Notes: generated by a model not told the origin, from the letters alone. DNA of 45,871 bases from RGIG5612 sp963599255 (GCA_963599255.1 CAVBWS010000012.1:1-45871), one strand, 5' to 3'; shown: positions 17,599 to 27,433, counted from the stretch's first letter. Numbers and translations are program-made.

Positions 17599-17902
17599 AT
17601 GCTTGAAGAATTGAAGAAAGAAGTTCTGGAGGCTAACCTTATGCTTACGAAATGTTATCGTGGGGACATTTGATGGGATAGACCCAATGTCAATCCCGGC
17701 AACATTGGTCCACAGCCACGGACCCTTTGCCTGGGGCAAGGATGCCGAAGAGGCAGTTCATAATGCCGTTGTACTCGAAGAAATCACATTTATGAATTTT
17801 CATTCTCTTATGCTTAATCCAAAACAAACTAGGATGCAGGCGGAACTTTTGGATAAACATTACCTGCGTAAACATGGCAAGAATGCGTATTATGGACAGT
17901 AG
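17599..17902 (+). pseudogene. araD: araD relic (L-ribulose-5-phosphate 4-epimerase), internal deletion
   Basis: The start, MLEELKKEVLEANLML (ATG 17599), matches the AraD N terminus. After about 17645 the frame is lost. From about 17660, in another frame, the C-terminal third resumes: VHSHGPFAWGKDAEEAVHNA through LLDKHYLRKHGKNAYYGQ at 17902, which is the normal AraD end. About 140 codons in the middle, including most of the metal site, are absent. The enzyme would interconvert ribulose and xylulose 5-phosphates in arabinose use. Retained similarity at both ends suggests a fairly recent deletion. Confidence 0.85.
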
Positions 17903-17968
17903 GTGTACTATTTAACAATGACCGCCACCTTTAAAATAAACCCTAAAATCTATTCAAAAGACAGGCAG

Positions 17969-18008
17969 AAGGCACATTAGGACGAAATCCATAATGTGCC
18001 TTTTGTTT
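17969..18008 (+). terminator. Terminator of the lost pentose operon
   Basis: AAGGCACATTA (17969-17979) pairs perfectly with TAATGTGCCTT (17992-18002), then TTTGTTTG. It survives intact behind the relic. Nothing else recognisable lies in the remaining 230 bases before the next gene. Confidence 0.85.
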
Positions 18009-18236
18009 GCAAATATTAAGATATTACGCAAAATATAGGAATTCTAGGCATCTAAATTCGGCTATTACATCCGGCAATTTCGGTTGAGGATATCAAGGGA
18101 GTATGTTATAGTAAAAAATCGATTGAGCGGCAAACGCTGAGGTAATAAAAATACTCAATTACAGAAAAACACACAGTCATCGTCGGTTTCGACAATAAAG
18201 ATAACGCAATCGTCGAGAACAATGAGGATATTACAT

Positions 18237-20255
18237 ATGACTACCGAAATTCAAAAAAATATTCAAAATTCCAGGATTATTAAATATTCAAAACATATAA
18301 TTTATGCAGCTGCAGCAACGCTGATCTTTACGGTGCTTTTTGCGTTGGCAGGCATAGGGGCTGAAGAGGCGCATGCAGACCAGTTGACACCGACATTTTC
18401 CAGTACAGACGGAAGCGACTGTGCCAATATATCTGATAATAGCTACAGTACGACAGAATATTTTAATGCCGGCACAGAGATAACCATCAGCGATGAGGCA
18501 GGCATTGATTCACTGTATATTCTGTGGGAGTATTACCCGAGCGAATGGACGCTGCGTGTAAATGGCACCGATTATACATATGGTAAGGACGGCTACCAGC
18601 ATGAATTCGTGGAGCTGCCATCAGAGGCCAAGGGTGCCACCAGCGTAACTGTCGTAATAGGCAGCGAGCAGACTACGATTGCTGATATATATGCATTTTC
18701 ATCAGGAGAGCTGCCTTCATTTGTTCAGAAGTGGGAAGCAAGCTATGATGAGGCAGATGTATTATTTGTATCAACCCACGCAGATGATGAGGTTTTATTC
18801 TTCGGCGGACTTATCGCAACACTGATAAACAGAGGCGATGTAAGAGTACAGGTGGCTTATTTTACGGATCTGTCATTGACGGAGCCAATAAGGACCCATG
18901 AGATCTTAAACGGTCTGTGGGCAATGGGTGTAACCCATTATCCGCAGTTGGGAGAATTCGAGGATATATATTCCGAATCCTACGATCAGGCAGCACAGCA
19001 GTACGACAAGGACAGCAGCCTGGAGTACATGGTTCGAACCATTCGCAGGTTTAAGCCGCAGGTGGTAGTGGGTCAGGATCTTGAAAACGGCGAATATGGT
19101 CATGGCGGTCATATGTGGAGTGCAGACATGATCGCGAAGGCGCTTAAGATCACAAATGATGCGACACAGTACCCGGAGTCGGCAGAAAAGTACGGAACCT
19201 GGGATGTTCCGAAGACATATTTTCATCTGTATTCTGATGGTCAGATCACGTTGGATCTGAGGCAGCCCCTGGCAGCATTTGGCGGAAGAACGGCTTATCA
19301 GGTGGCAGCAGATGCATATCTGGAGCATCAGTCCCAGCAGTGGTGCTGGTTCTATGTTTCTGACGGATATCTGGCGGATGGAAGCGTAGACACTGAGCAT
19401 CCGGAGATTAACTGTGCGAAGTTCGGCCTTTACAGAAGTCTTGTAGGTGCCGATACCGGCAATGATGTAATGGAACATATTACCCTGTACGATGAGCAGG
19501 AAAAACAGGCTCAGGCGGAGGCACTTGCGGCCCAGGCTCAGGAAGAGACGAGCGCGGAGGCGGCAGATGGTACGGATGTGTCTGCTGACGCAAATGCATC
19601 TGCGGGAACTGAAACAGCATCAGCTGACAGCGTGATTGACACAAACAGCAGCAAGACAACTGTTTCAGGAGGCAAAAATACAACAGCCCTTACGATATTT
19701 ATAATCCTTGCGGTTATAGTTGCAGCCATAATTATCGGTCTTGTGCTGAGTTCATTATCCAGGGCCAAGATTAAGGATATGGACAGACAGATTAATAAAG
19801 GTAAGACCCCGAAAATACCATATCAGCGTAGCAGATCTGCATATGAACCGGCACCGACAAGAAGTATGCAGCCGAGAAATCCGCAGGCGGACGGTCGACG
19901 GTCAAGAAGCAGCCAGGCCGGAGGATATGACAGAAGAAGGTCGTCAGATGGTTATACATCCGGAGGCTTACAGTCGGGCAGATTCCCGCAAAGGGACTCA
20001 AGAACAGGAGCAATGTCCGGCAGATATAATTCTGCACAGCAAGGAAGAAATAGTTACGGATCGGCATCTGGTGCAAGGAATGGCTACAGCACAAGAGGTA
20101 CGGCAGGATATAGAGGCGCCGGAGCTTATGATCAGAGAGATTCCTCATACAGGGGCATAAGAGATGCACAGAGCAGGGGAAGCTACACGCCGACGGATCG
20201 TTCAAGTTACAGCAGCAGAACGTCTAATGCGACCTATGGCAGGGACAGAAGATAA
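18237..20255 (+). CDS. Secreted membrane-anchored PIG-L family deacetylase
   Basis: About 672 residues. A signal/anchor segment lies at about 20-46. An all-beta region follows. Then the PIG-L (LmbE-like) zinc deacetylase: STHADDEVLFFGG near residue 178, RTHEILNGLWAMG, and EYGHGGHMWSADMIAKAL. PIG-L enzymes remove N-acetyl groups from sugars, here probably on an envelope glycan. After an Ala/Glu/Thr-rich linker comes a second membrane segment (about 482-509) and a ~160-residue tail very rich in Arg, Ser, Gly and Tyr, topologically cytoplasmic. ATG 18222 is an alternative start; GAGG precedes ATG 18237. Confidence 0.85.
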   Translation: MTTEIQKNIQNSRIIKYSKHIIYAAAATLIFTVLFALAGIGAEEAHADQLTPTFSSTDGSDCANISDNSYSTTEYFNAGTEITISDEAGIDSLYILWEYYPSEWTLRVNGTDYTYGKDGYQHEFVELPSEAKGATSVTVVIGSEQTTIADIYAFSSGELPSFVQKWEASYDEADVLFVSTHADDEVLFFGGLIATLINRGDVRVQVAYFTDLSLTEPIRTHEILNGLWAMGVTHYPQLGEFEDIYSESYDQAAQQYDKDSSLEYMVRTIRRFKPQVVVGQDLENGEYGHGGHMWSADMIAKALKITNDATQYPESAEKYGTWDVPKTYFHLYSDGQITLDLRQPLAAFGGRTAYQVAADAYLEHQSQQWCWFYVSDGYLADGSVDTEHPEINCAKFGLYRSLVGADTGNDVMEHITLYDEQEKQAQAEALAAQAQEETSAEAADGTDVSADANASAGTETASADSVIDTNSSKTTVSGGKNTTALTIFIILAVIVAAIIIGLVLSSLSRAKIKDMDRQINKGKTPKIPYQRSRSAYEPAPTRSMQPRNPQADGRRSRSSQAGGYDRRRSSDGYTSGGLQSGRFPQRDSRTGAMSGRYNSAQQGRNSYGSASGARNGYSTRGTAGYRGAGAYDQRDSSYRGIRDAQSRGSYTPTDRSSYSSRTSNATYGRDRR

Positions 20256-20274
20256 CACTGCTATGACTTGATTG

Positions 20275-20375
20275 ATGCCCGTACGGGCATACCCTTTCGG
20301 CACGCATTTGCAAATAATACGATGCGTTGTCTTCTGCACTACTGTACGGGCGGGACATTAATGTCTGTACAGTAG
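20275..20375. repeat. Cluster of palindromes between PIG-L and GT2 genes
   Basis: ATGCCCGTACGGGCAT (20275-20290) is a perfect palindrome. CTACTGTAC (20339-20347) and GTACAGTAG (20367-20375) are perfect arms enclosing the palindrome GACATTAATGTC. No T-tract follows on either strand, so an ordinary terminator is unlikely. Confidence 0.5.
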
Positions 20376-20412
20376 CAGAGCGAGACTTCTAGTATAAAGG
20401 AAAAAACAATAG

Positions 20413-21492
20413 ATGAATTATGCAATTGTAATACCTACACTTAATCCGGATGAGAAGATGACGGATTTTGTGGATGTGCTGGTAGCATCAGGATATCAGA
20501 ACATTGTGTTGGTAAATGATGGAAGCACACAGGAAACTGTGAAATATTTTGAGCAGGCCGCCGAGCATCCGCAGGTTACGGTATTGACGCATGAAGTGAA
20601 CAGAGGCAAGGGAGCAGGCCTTAAGACCGCCTTCAAATATCTGGCGGAGAACAGACCGGATATCGATGCTGCTATAACAGCCGATGCGGACGGGCAGCAT
20701 ACCGTGGATTCGATCGGAAGATGCGTAGCTGCATTTGAGAAAAATAGCAGCGAGGTGGTATTCGGCGGCAGAGAATTCTCGGACAAAAATATTCCCTTCA
20801 GAAGCAGGTTTGGCAATAAGGTGTCCAGTGTTGTATACGGATTTTCCTGCGGGATTAAGCTTCAGGATACTCAGACGGGACTTAGGATCATTCCAGCAAA
20901 ATATTTTGAGAAGTTCTCTGAACTCAAGGGTGATCGTTACGAGTATGAGACGAACATGATAATCGCCATTAAGGAACTGGATATTCCGTATGAAGAGGTT
21001 CCCATTGAAACTATTTATATCAATGATAACGAGTCGTCACATTTTAACCCGCTTAAGGATTCCTTCAGGATCTACAAGATCGTGCTGGGGTATTTTTTCA
21101 AATTCATATGCAGCTCACTCCTGAGCTGGATAATCGACATCGGGGTGTATTCACTGGTGGTGCTTATACTAGAACATAAGGTAGATGACAGTACGATGGA
21201 GATCATAGCAGGCGTTGCATCGAGGCTTATATCGTCGATTTTCAACTACGTTGTAAACCGTAAGGTTGTGTTCAAGGCAGTGGACAATGTGAAGCGGACC
21301 ACCATCAGGTATTACATCCTGGCTCTGTGCCAGGCTGCAATTTCTATCTTGTGCGTAAATCTCATCGCAGATACGCTGCTCAAGGTTCCTGGTCTGTGGC
21401 ATACAGTTGTTAAATGCGTTGTGGATGGCTGCTTGTTTATATTCAGTTATGGAATACAGCGCAAGTGGGTATTTAGGCATAAAAAGATATGA
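20413..21492 (+). CDS. GT2 glycosyltransferase fused to a GtrA-like membrane domain
   Basis: 359 residues. The N-terminal ~235 are a family 2 glycosyltransferase of the dolichol/polyprenyl-phosphate mannose synthase type: YAIVIPTLNPDEKM, LVNDGSTQET, GKGAGLKTAF, the metal-binding DADGQH, and QDTQTGLRII. The C-terminal ~120 form four membrane helices of the GtrA type (RLISSIFNYVVNRKVVF ... YGIQRKWVF). Such fusions charge polyprenyl phosphate with a sugar and may flip it for wall or protein glycosylation. Its place between the PIG-L and CapA genes supports an envelope-glycan role. Confidence 0.9.
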   Translation: MNYAIVIPTLNPDEKMTDFVDVLVASGYQNIVLVNDGSTQETVKYFEQAAEHPQVTVLTHEVNRGKGAGLKTAFKYLAENRPDIDAAITADADGQHTVDSIGRCVAAFEKNSSEVVFGGREFSDKNIPFRSRFGNKVSSVVYGFSCGIKLQDTQTGLRIIPAKYFEKFSELKGDRYEYETNMIIAIKELDIPYEEVPIETIYINDNESSHFNPLKDSFRIYKIVLGYFFKFICSSLLSWIIDIGVYSLVVLILEHKVDDSTMEIIAGVASRLISSIFNYVVNRKVVFKAVDNVKRTTIRYYILALCQAAISILCVNLIADTLLKVPGLWHTVVKCVVDGCLFIFSYGIQRKWVFRHKKI

Positions 21493-21685
21493 TGCGGCTG
21501 AGCGCGATAATGAAATGAAAACTGTTTAAGCGTGCCGGGGCAGTGCAGCCGCATTAGTGCAGGAATCTTCGAATGACTGACTGCATAGCGAAGTTTATGG
21601 CATATGCCAGAGAGTGATGAGACATACCCTTCTGGCAAATATACCGGCAATTTAACAATGATTTAGCAGTGATTGGAGAACAAAT

Positions 21686-23362
21686 ATGGCACAAAGATCA
21701 CCAAAACATATACCAGACGACAGGTTAAGAACAGATTCCGGCGACAGATCAGTATCTTCAAGAGATGAATATTTCGGAAAATATAGCGATAAACAGCGTT
21801 CAGTCAGGTCGGAGTCAAGCAATAGAGTACGGGCTAACAGGACTGAAGATATAAGAACATCTAGGTCAGCTCAGGCGGAGGCAGGCAGGGTCAGAACCAC
21901 CAGATCAGGCGACACCAGAGTAGACGGAACGAGAACATCACAAGGCGGTCGTACAGAAACACGGGCTGCCGGATCTGCAGGGGCTCGTGGCGATCGAGAT
22001 GGCAGAACAGCATTAACAAGAGCATACAATGACCGAGACAGCAGAAGACCAGCTGCACGAAATACCAGGAGACGAAAGAAGAAAAGTCATGGCGGCCTGA
22101 TAGCTGCGATCATCATTATCCTGGCTCTTGCGGCCGGTGTGGTGGTAGTTCTTAAGACTGGACTTATCAACTTCAATAATGAAGATACAGCAGTCGTGCA
22201 GGATACAAGACCGCTTCCGGCATCACCGAAGGTGGTATCAACAGCGTCGCTGGGAGCCACCGGAGATATACTGCTTCATTCACCGATCCTGGAGGCAACT
22301 GCCACCTGGGACGGATACGACTTCACAAATGTATTTTCCAATGTATCCAGCGTATACGAGGAGACGGATCTGATGTTTGCCAACCTGGAGGTTACCCTGG
22401 CAGGTGCGGACTACGGAGACGGATATTCGAGCTATCCCGTATTTAATTCGCCGGATGCCATTGCGACAGCACTTAAGAATGCGGGAGTAGACATCTGCCT
22501 TACGGCTAACAATCACACATATGACACTGGGGATACAGGTCTTACAAGAACCCTGCAGGTGCTGGACGAAAACGGTCTCGAACATCTGGGCACCCGTGAG
22601 TCGACTGACGAGCATTATCTTATGACTAAGAATGTCAATGGTATAAGGCTGGGAATGCTGTGCTACACGTATGATACTCGCGAGTACACGGACGGATATA
22701 TTTCGCTGAACTTCAACACGCTGTCGGATGAGGCAGAGAACCTGGTTAATACATTTAATTACGAGAATTTAGATGAATTCTACGCAAATGTTCAGCAGCA
22801 GTTAGATTACATGGATATGCTGAATGTGGATGCCAGCGTTATTTTCATTCATTGGGGCACCGAATATCAGGATGAGCCTAATGACTATCAGACAGAGATG
22901 GCACAAAAACTCTGTGATATGGGAGTTGATGTGATCATCGGCGGGCATCCCCATGTAATACAGAAGTTTGATACTCTCACCAGTGCTGACGGGCATGAGA
23001 CTGTCTGCTTGTACTCCATGGGCAATGAACTGAGCAATCAGCGTTCCGATCTTATGGATGAGGACGGCAACAGAGGTTATACCGAGGACGGACTTGTGTT
23101 CCAGGTATCGTTCGAGAAGTTCAATAATGGTAAGGTTAAGGTAAGCGGCGTTAATATTGTGCCTACCTGGGTACAGCTGGATGGTAACGGATATCAGATC
23201 ATCGCACTGGAAGGCACGGATGATCCGTGGAGCTGGGGTTCAAGCGATACTTATTCAGCAATTTCATCATACAACAGAACTCTGGGAAGGCTGAGCGATG
23301 CATATATTCAGTATCGAGCCGCTAAGGGAGAGAGCGAAATAACCACATATCTGGAATATTAG
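21686..23362 (+). CDS. CapA-like metallophosphatase-fold protein, membrane-anchored
   Basis: 558 residues. The first ~135 are a disordered cytoplasmic tail with about 30 Arg, many Ser, Thr, Asp and Gly. One membrane helix follows (about 137-158). The outer part is a PGA_cap (CapA/PgsA) domain: LGATGDILLH, FANLEVTL, LTANNHTYDTGDTGL, IFIHWGTEYQDEP and IIGGHPHVIQ, with the expected metal-binding Asp, Asn and His. The family is linked to poly-gamma-glutamate or capsule attachment; no capB/C gene is adjacent, so a different glycan-related role is possible. The ATG has only a weak GGAG site ten bases upstream. Confidence 0.88.
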   Translation: MAQRSPKHIPDDRLRTDSGDRSVSSRDEYFGKYSDKQRSVRSESSNRVRANRTEDIRTSRSAQAEAGRVRTTRSGDTRVDGTRTSQGGRTETRAAGSAGARGDRDGRTALTRAYNDRDSRRPAARNTRRRKKKSHGGLIAAIIIILALAAGVVVVLKTGLINFNNEDTAVVQDTRPLPASPKVVSTASLGATGDILLHSPILEATATWDGYDFTNVFSNVSSVYEETDLMFANLEVTLAGADYGDGYSSYPVFNSPDAIATALKNAGVDICLTANNHTYDTGDTGLTRTLQVLDENGLEHLGTRESTDEHYLMTKNVNGIRLGMLCYTYDTREYTDGYISLNFNTLSDEAENLVNTFNYENLDEFYANVQQQLDYMDMLNVDASVIFIHWGTEYQDEPNDYQTEMAQKLCDMGVDVIIGGHPHVIQKFDTLTSADGHETVCLYSMGNELSNQRSDLMDEDGNRGYTEDGLVFQVSFEKFNNGKVKVSGVNIVPTWVQLDGNGYQIIALEGTDDPWSWGSSDTYSAISSYNRTLGRLSDAYIQYRAAKGESEITTYLEY

Positions 23363-23653
23363 AACCGGGCGATAAAAGAAGATTGTCTTTTTAAGACAAA
23401 ACAAATATAATATGTAACTGTTTAGGGTCAGGTAAAATGTCATAGATCAGTTGAGAAATGCCAGCCATTTCAGAGACTGCTGATGAAATTTTATTTGGTA
23501 ATAGCACCGCATGGGCAAAAGCAGTGCGGTTGCAGCTTGGCTAATGTGTTCTGAACAGTTGCATATTATATGAGTATAAAAAATAATTGTTTGGAATAGC
23601 GCTGAAATCTAAACAGTTATGAAAACTTTAATAATGAAAGGTGAAATTTTATA

Positions 23654-24055
23654 ATGGGAGCAATGGTTGTTAAAAAACTTGTAGAAGATATATATATTCT
23701 TGAGTCAAGAGAAGAGCGCTTCAAGGAAATGGTTAAGGAGTATCCTAAGAGATTCGAAAACGCTGAGATGTATTCAATCAGCGTTATCCAGCAGAAGCCG
23801 CATTGGAAGAACAACAAGAACACTCTGGATCTTAAGATTGACGGCGAGAGAGTTCATGGTCAGTATCTGATGGGATGGTTCATGGATAAGGATAACATCG
23901 AGGGACTGGCTCAGGCAGCCATCGAATACGTTGAGGGATTTTTCGCTATTCCTAAGGAAGAAAGAGATGCAGATGCATATTTTGCTGACGAGAAGTCAGA
24001 CTACGTGCTCGACCACTTCTATGAGACAGCCGGCATTGATCCGAATGCTGAATAA
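23654..24055 (+). CDS. Conserved-looking hypothetical protein
   Basis: 133 residues, not recognised. It is soluble, acidic and mostly helical: an N-terminal helix (LVEDIYILESREERFKEMVKEYPKRF), a strand region (YSISVIQQK...TLDLKIDGERV) and a C-terminal helical half with FYETAGIDPNAE. No Cys, no signal peptide and no membrane segment are seen. AAAGGTGA precedes the ATG and codon use matches the neighbours, so it is likely real. It stands alone between the CapA-like gene and thrS. The 290-base gap before it holds two weak hairpins (23383-23399 and 23504-23533). Confidence 0.7.
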   Translation: MGAMVVKKLVEDIYILESREERFKEMVKEYPKRFENAEMYSISVIQQKPHWKNNKNTLDLKIDGERVHGQYLMGWFMDKDNIEGLAQAAIEYVEGFFAIPKEERDADAYFADEKSDYVLDHFYETAGIDPNAE

Positions 24056-24171
24056 TTCAGGATATACGCACCGTGTTTTAATGGTATAAGCATAGATAAA
24101 AATCATGTTGTCCGAAAGAAATCTATGACAGCAAATGATTTGTCTGATGAGTAGAAAGGCGGATAGTAATT

Positions 24172-25959
24172 ATGAAGATTATTTACAAGGATGGTACTGT
24201 AGCAGAGTGTCCGGCAGAGGAAGAACAGCATGTACTGCGCCATTCGGCAGCACATATAATGGCACAGGCAATCCAGAGGCTCTATCCGGAGGCAGATTTT
24301 GCCTACGGACCTGCCACTGAAAAGGGCTTTTATTACGACGTAGATCTTGGCGACAAGAAGATTACCGACGATGATCTGGTTAAGATCGAAGATGAGATGA
24401 AGAAGATCGTTAAGGAAAATCTCAAATTCAGCTCATTTATTCTTCCGCGAGATGAGGCTGTGGCTCTCATGAAGGAACGTCATGAGAAATATAAAGAAGA
24501 GCATATCGGTGATCTGCCGGCTGATGCAGAGATCTCATTCTTCCAGCAGGGCGATTACATTGATATGTGCGTGGGTCCGCACATCCTTTATACCAAGGCT
24601 CTTAAGGCCTTCAAACTGACACAGAGCTCAGGAGCTTATTGGAAGAACGATGCCAAGAATAAGATGCTTACAAGAATCAATGGCGTCGCATTTGCAACGA
24701 AGGAAGAGCTGGCCGAATACGAGAAAGAGCAGGAGGAGGCGCGCGCCCGCGACCACAGGAAGATCGGTAAGGAGATGGCATTGTTCATGACCGACGACCT
24801 TGTGGGCAAGGGACTTCCGATGTTCCTTCCGAACGGCTACATCGTATGGCAGGAGCTGGAAAATTATATTAAGGAGAAAGAAAGAAAGCTGGGATATCAG
24901 CATGTTATGACTCCTTGCGTAGGTACGGTTCAGCTGTACGTGACCTCTGGTCACTGGGCTCATTACAAGGCAAATATGTTCCCGGCCATGGAGGTTGAGG
25001 GAGAGAACTTCGTTCTTCGTCCTATGAACTGCCCTCATCATATGATGATCTATGCTAACAGACCTCACAGCTATAAGGAGCTGCCTATCCGTATCGGCGA
25101 GATCGCACATGACTTCCGTTTTGAGTCATCAGGCACATTAAAGGGTATAGAGAGAGGGCGTCACTTCTGCCAGAATGATGCGCATCTGTTCGTAACACCT
25201 GAGCAGATCGAGGACGAAGTAGGCAAGGTAGTTGATTTAATATTCGAGGTTTACAAGGATTTCGGCATTGAAAATTACAGATGTGTACTGTCACTTCGTG
25301 ATCCGGCTGATACCGAGAAATATCATCCGGATGATGAGATGTGGAACAATGCAGAAAATGCACTGCGCCGCGTACTTAACGATCTGGGTATTGATTATAC
25401 AGAGGAGATCGGCGAGGCTGCATTCTATGGCCCTAAGCTGGATGTAAATGTTAAGCCTGCAGTTGGTGCAGAGATTACATTGTCTACATGTCAGCTGGAC
25501 TTCTGTCTGCCTGCCAAGTTTAACCTTAAGTATATCGACAGCGACTCTAAGGAGCAGACGCCGGTTGTTCTTCACCGTGCGATATTGGGCTCATTAGACA
25601 GATTCATGGCTTATATAATTGAAGAAACTAAGGGCAAGTTCCCGCTGTGGCTGGCGCCTCTTCAGGTTAAGGTTATTCCGATTTCTGATAAATCTATCGA
25701 TTACGCAGCATCTGTTTATGAGAAACTTAAAAACAGCGGCGTCCGCGTTCAGTTAGACGACAGAAGCGAGACCATGAAATACAAGATCCGCGAGGCTCAG
25801 CAGGTGGACCGTGTGCCGTATATGCTGATCATCGGTGCCAAGGAGGCTGAGGATGGTCTTGTTTCCGTCAGAAAGCGAGATCAGGTTGAAAATGAAACCA
25901 TGACTCTTGAGGCATTTGTTGAAAAAGTACAGCAGGAGATCAAAGATAAGGTAAGATAA
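24172..25959 (+). CDS. thrS: Threonyl-tRNA synthetase lacking the TGS domain
   Basis: Charges tRNA-Thr. The editing domain starts almost at once (HVLRHSAAHIMAQAIQ, residue 20 on). Class II motifs follow: RPMNCPHHMMIY, HDFRFESSGTLKGIERGRHFCQNDAHLF and VVLHRAILGSLDRFMAYIIE, giving the zinc-binding Cys and His residues. The anticodon-binding domain covers the last ~100 residues. At 595 residues it lacks the ~60-residue N-terminal TGS domain of most ThrS proteins; the upstream frame closes at a TGA at 24148, so this is not a start-site error. AGAAAGGCGG precedes the ATG. No T-box signature was found upstream. Confidence 0.95.
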   Translation: MKIIYKDGTVAECPAEEEQHVLRHSAAHIMAQAIQRLYPEADFAYGPATEKGFYYDVDLGDKKITDDDLVKIEDEMKKIVKENLKFSSFILPRDEAVALMKERHEKYKEEHIGDLPADAEISFFQQGDYIDMCVGPHILYTKALKAFKLTQSSGAYWKNDAKNKMLTRINGVAFATKEELAEYEKEQEEARARDHRKIGKEMALFMTDDLVGKGLPMFLPNGYIVWQELENYIKEKERKLGYQHVMTPCVGTVQLYVTSGHWAHYKANMFPAMEVEGENFVLRPMNCPHHMMIYANRPHSYKELPIRIGEIAHDFRFESSGTLKGIERGRHFCQNDAHLFVTPEQIEDEVGKVVDLIFEVYKDFGIENYRCVLSLRDPADTEKYHPDDEMWNNAENALRRVLNDLGIDYTEEIGEAAFYGPKLDVNVKPAVGAEITLSTCQLDFCLPAKFNLKYIDSDSKEQTPVVLHRAILGSLDRFMAYIIEETKGKFPLWLAPLQVKVIPISDKSIDYAASVYEKLKNSGVRVQLDDRSETMKYKIREAQQVDRVPYMLIIGAKEAEDGLVSVRKRDQVENETMTLEAFVEKVQQEIKDKVR

Positions 25960-26015
25960 AATATAATGAAATATCGTGAGCCACAATGGCTGCGGGTATG
26001 GAATTAGTGCAAGTG

Positions 26016-26063
26016 CGGGTGGCTGAGAATTTCAGCCACCCGTATGTGCTAGTATGATGTTTT
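26016..26063 (+). terminator. Terminator-like hairpin after thrS
   Basis: CGGGTGGCTGA (26016-26026) and TCAGCCACCCG (26032-26042) are perfect arms around GAATT; a T-run comes about 15 bases later. The remaining ~200 bases before fprA contain no gene and no riboswitch that I recognise. Confidence 0.55.
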
Positions 26064-26269
26064 TTAGATAACTATACCATTCTCGCAGAAAAATTTTTCA
26101 TTTATGTTTATTGGGAAGAACAGGCAGGTGAAAAAGCCTAAGTGCGGCAAGGGTGAAAAACGACGATTAAGTCTGGGGGATGTCTTTTGATAGCGACATG
26201 TAAATGAATCCATAGGCGTGGACACATGATAAAAAGTAGAAAATATTTATAATTTACAGGAGATGAAAA

Positions 26270-27433
26270 ATGAAAGTAACGAATGATATTAAATATATTG
26301 GAGTAAACGATCATGATATAGATCTGTTTGAGGGACAGTATATTGTGCCTCGTGGCATGGCTTACAATTCATATGTAATTATGGATGATAAGATCGCAGT
26401 CATGGATACGGTTGATGCACATTTTGGTGATGAGTGGCTGGCTAATCTTGAGAAAGCACTGGGCGGCAGAACCCCGGATTATCTTATTGTGCAGCACATG
26501 GAGCCGGATCATTCAGCCAACATCACGGTATTTATGGATAAGTATCCTGATGCCCAGGTGGTAGCTTCAGACAAGGCATTTGTCATGATGAAGAACTTCT
26601 TCGGAAATGATTATGCTGACAGACGAATCTCTATCAAGGAAGGCAGCACATTAAGCCTGGGCAGGCACGAGCTGACATTCGTGGCTGCGCCGATGGTACA
26701 TTGGCCGGAGGTTATGGTGACCTATGATGCCTGCGACAAGGTGCTGTTCTCAGCAGACGGATTCGGTAAGTTTGGTGCAAATGACATAGAAGATCCTGAA
26801 GGCTGGGCATGTGAGGCCAGAAGATATTATATAGGTATCGTCGGCAAATACGGTGTGCAGGTACAAAATCTGCTGAAGAAGGCAGCAGGACTTGACATTC
26901 AGATTATCTGCCCTCTGCACGGACCGGTATTAACAGAGAACTTGGGCTATTACATCAATCTGTATGATATCTGGTCCAGCTATGGTGTGGAGACGGAAGG
27001 CGTTGTGATCGCCTACACTTCCGTATATGGCAATACAGCCAAGGCAGCAAATATCCTGGCGCAGCAGCTTGAGGCTAAGGGCTGCCCGGAGGTAGAGCTT
27101 CTTGACCTGGCACACACGGACATGGCTGAGGATGTGGAGGCAGCATTCCGGTATGGCAAGCTGGTGCTGGCAACAACCACATATAATGGGGATATTTTCC
27201 CATTTATGAGAGAGTTTATTGAGCATCTTACGGAACGTGGGTATAAGAACCGCACAATAGGCATGATCGAGAACGGAAGCTGGGCTCCGCAGGCAGTTAA
27301 GGTAATGACGAAGATGTTCGAGGGCTGCAAGAACATTACATATACCCAGACGAATGTGTCAATTATGTCAGGTGTGAGCGAGGAGAACATTAAGCAGCTG
27401 GAAGAACTGGCAGAGGAGCTCATGTCCTGCTAA
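26270..27433 (+). CDS. fprA: A-type flavodiiron protein (oxygen/NO reductase)
   Basis: 387 residues. The metallo-beta-lactamase-like domain carries the di-iron ligands in HMEPDH (H76, E78, D80, H81), H144 (APMVHWPE), D163 (FSADGFG) and H217 (CPLHGPV). The C-terminal flavodoxin domain binds FMN (YTSVYGNTAKAA). These cytoplasmic enzymes reduce O2 to water, or NO to N2O, with electrons from rubredoxin, protecting anaerobes. The rubredoxin at 10.1 kb is a plausible donor. ACAGGAGATG precedes the ATG. Confidence 0.96.
   Translation: MKVTNDIKYIGVNDHDIDLFEGQYIVPRGMAYNSYVIMDDKIAVMDTVDAHFGDEWLANLEKALGGRTPDYLIVQHMEPDHSANITVFMDKYPDAQVVASDKAFVMMKNFFGNDYADRRISIKEGSTLSLGRHELTFVAAPMVHWPEVMVTYDACDKVLFSADGFGKFGANDIEDPEGWACEARRYYIGIVGKYGVQVQNLLKKAAGLDIQIICPLHGPVLTENLGYYINLYDIWSSYGVETEGVVIAYTSVYGNTAKAANILAQQLEAKGCPEVELLDLAHTDMAEDVEAAFRYGKLVLATTTYNGDIFPFMREFIEHLTERGYKNRTIGMIENGSWAPQAVKVMTKMFEGCKNITYTQTNVSIMSGVSEENIKQLEELAEELMSC

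Noticed and set aside
19028..19045. GGTTCGAACC, resembling a tRNA T-loop
   Set aside because: It lies inside the PIG-L coding sequence without acceptor or anticodon stems.
24056..24171. T-box leader before thrS
   Set aside because: No GGGUGGNACCGCG-like antiterminator sequence and too short a leader.
26044..26269. Riboswitch before fprA
   Set aside because: The region has some GA-rich and hairpin-like words but no known aptamer core that I could match.
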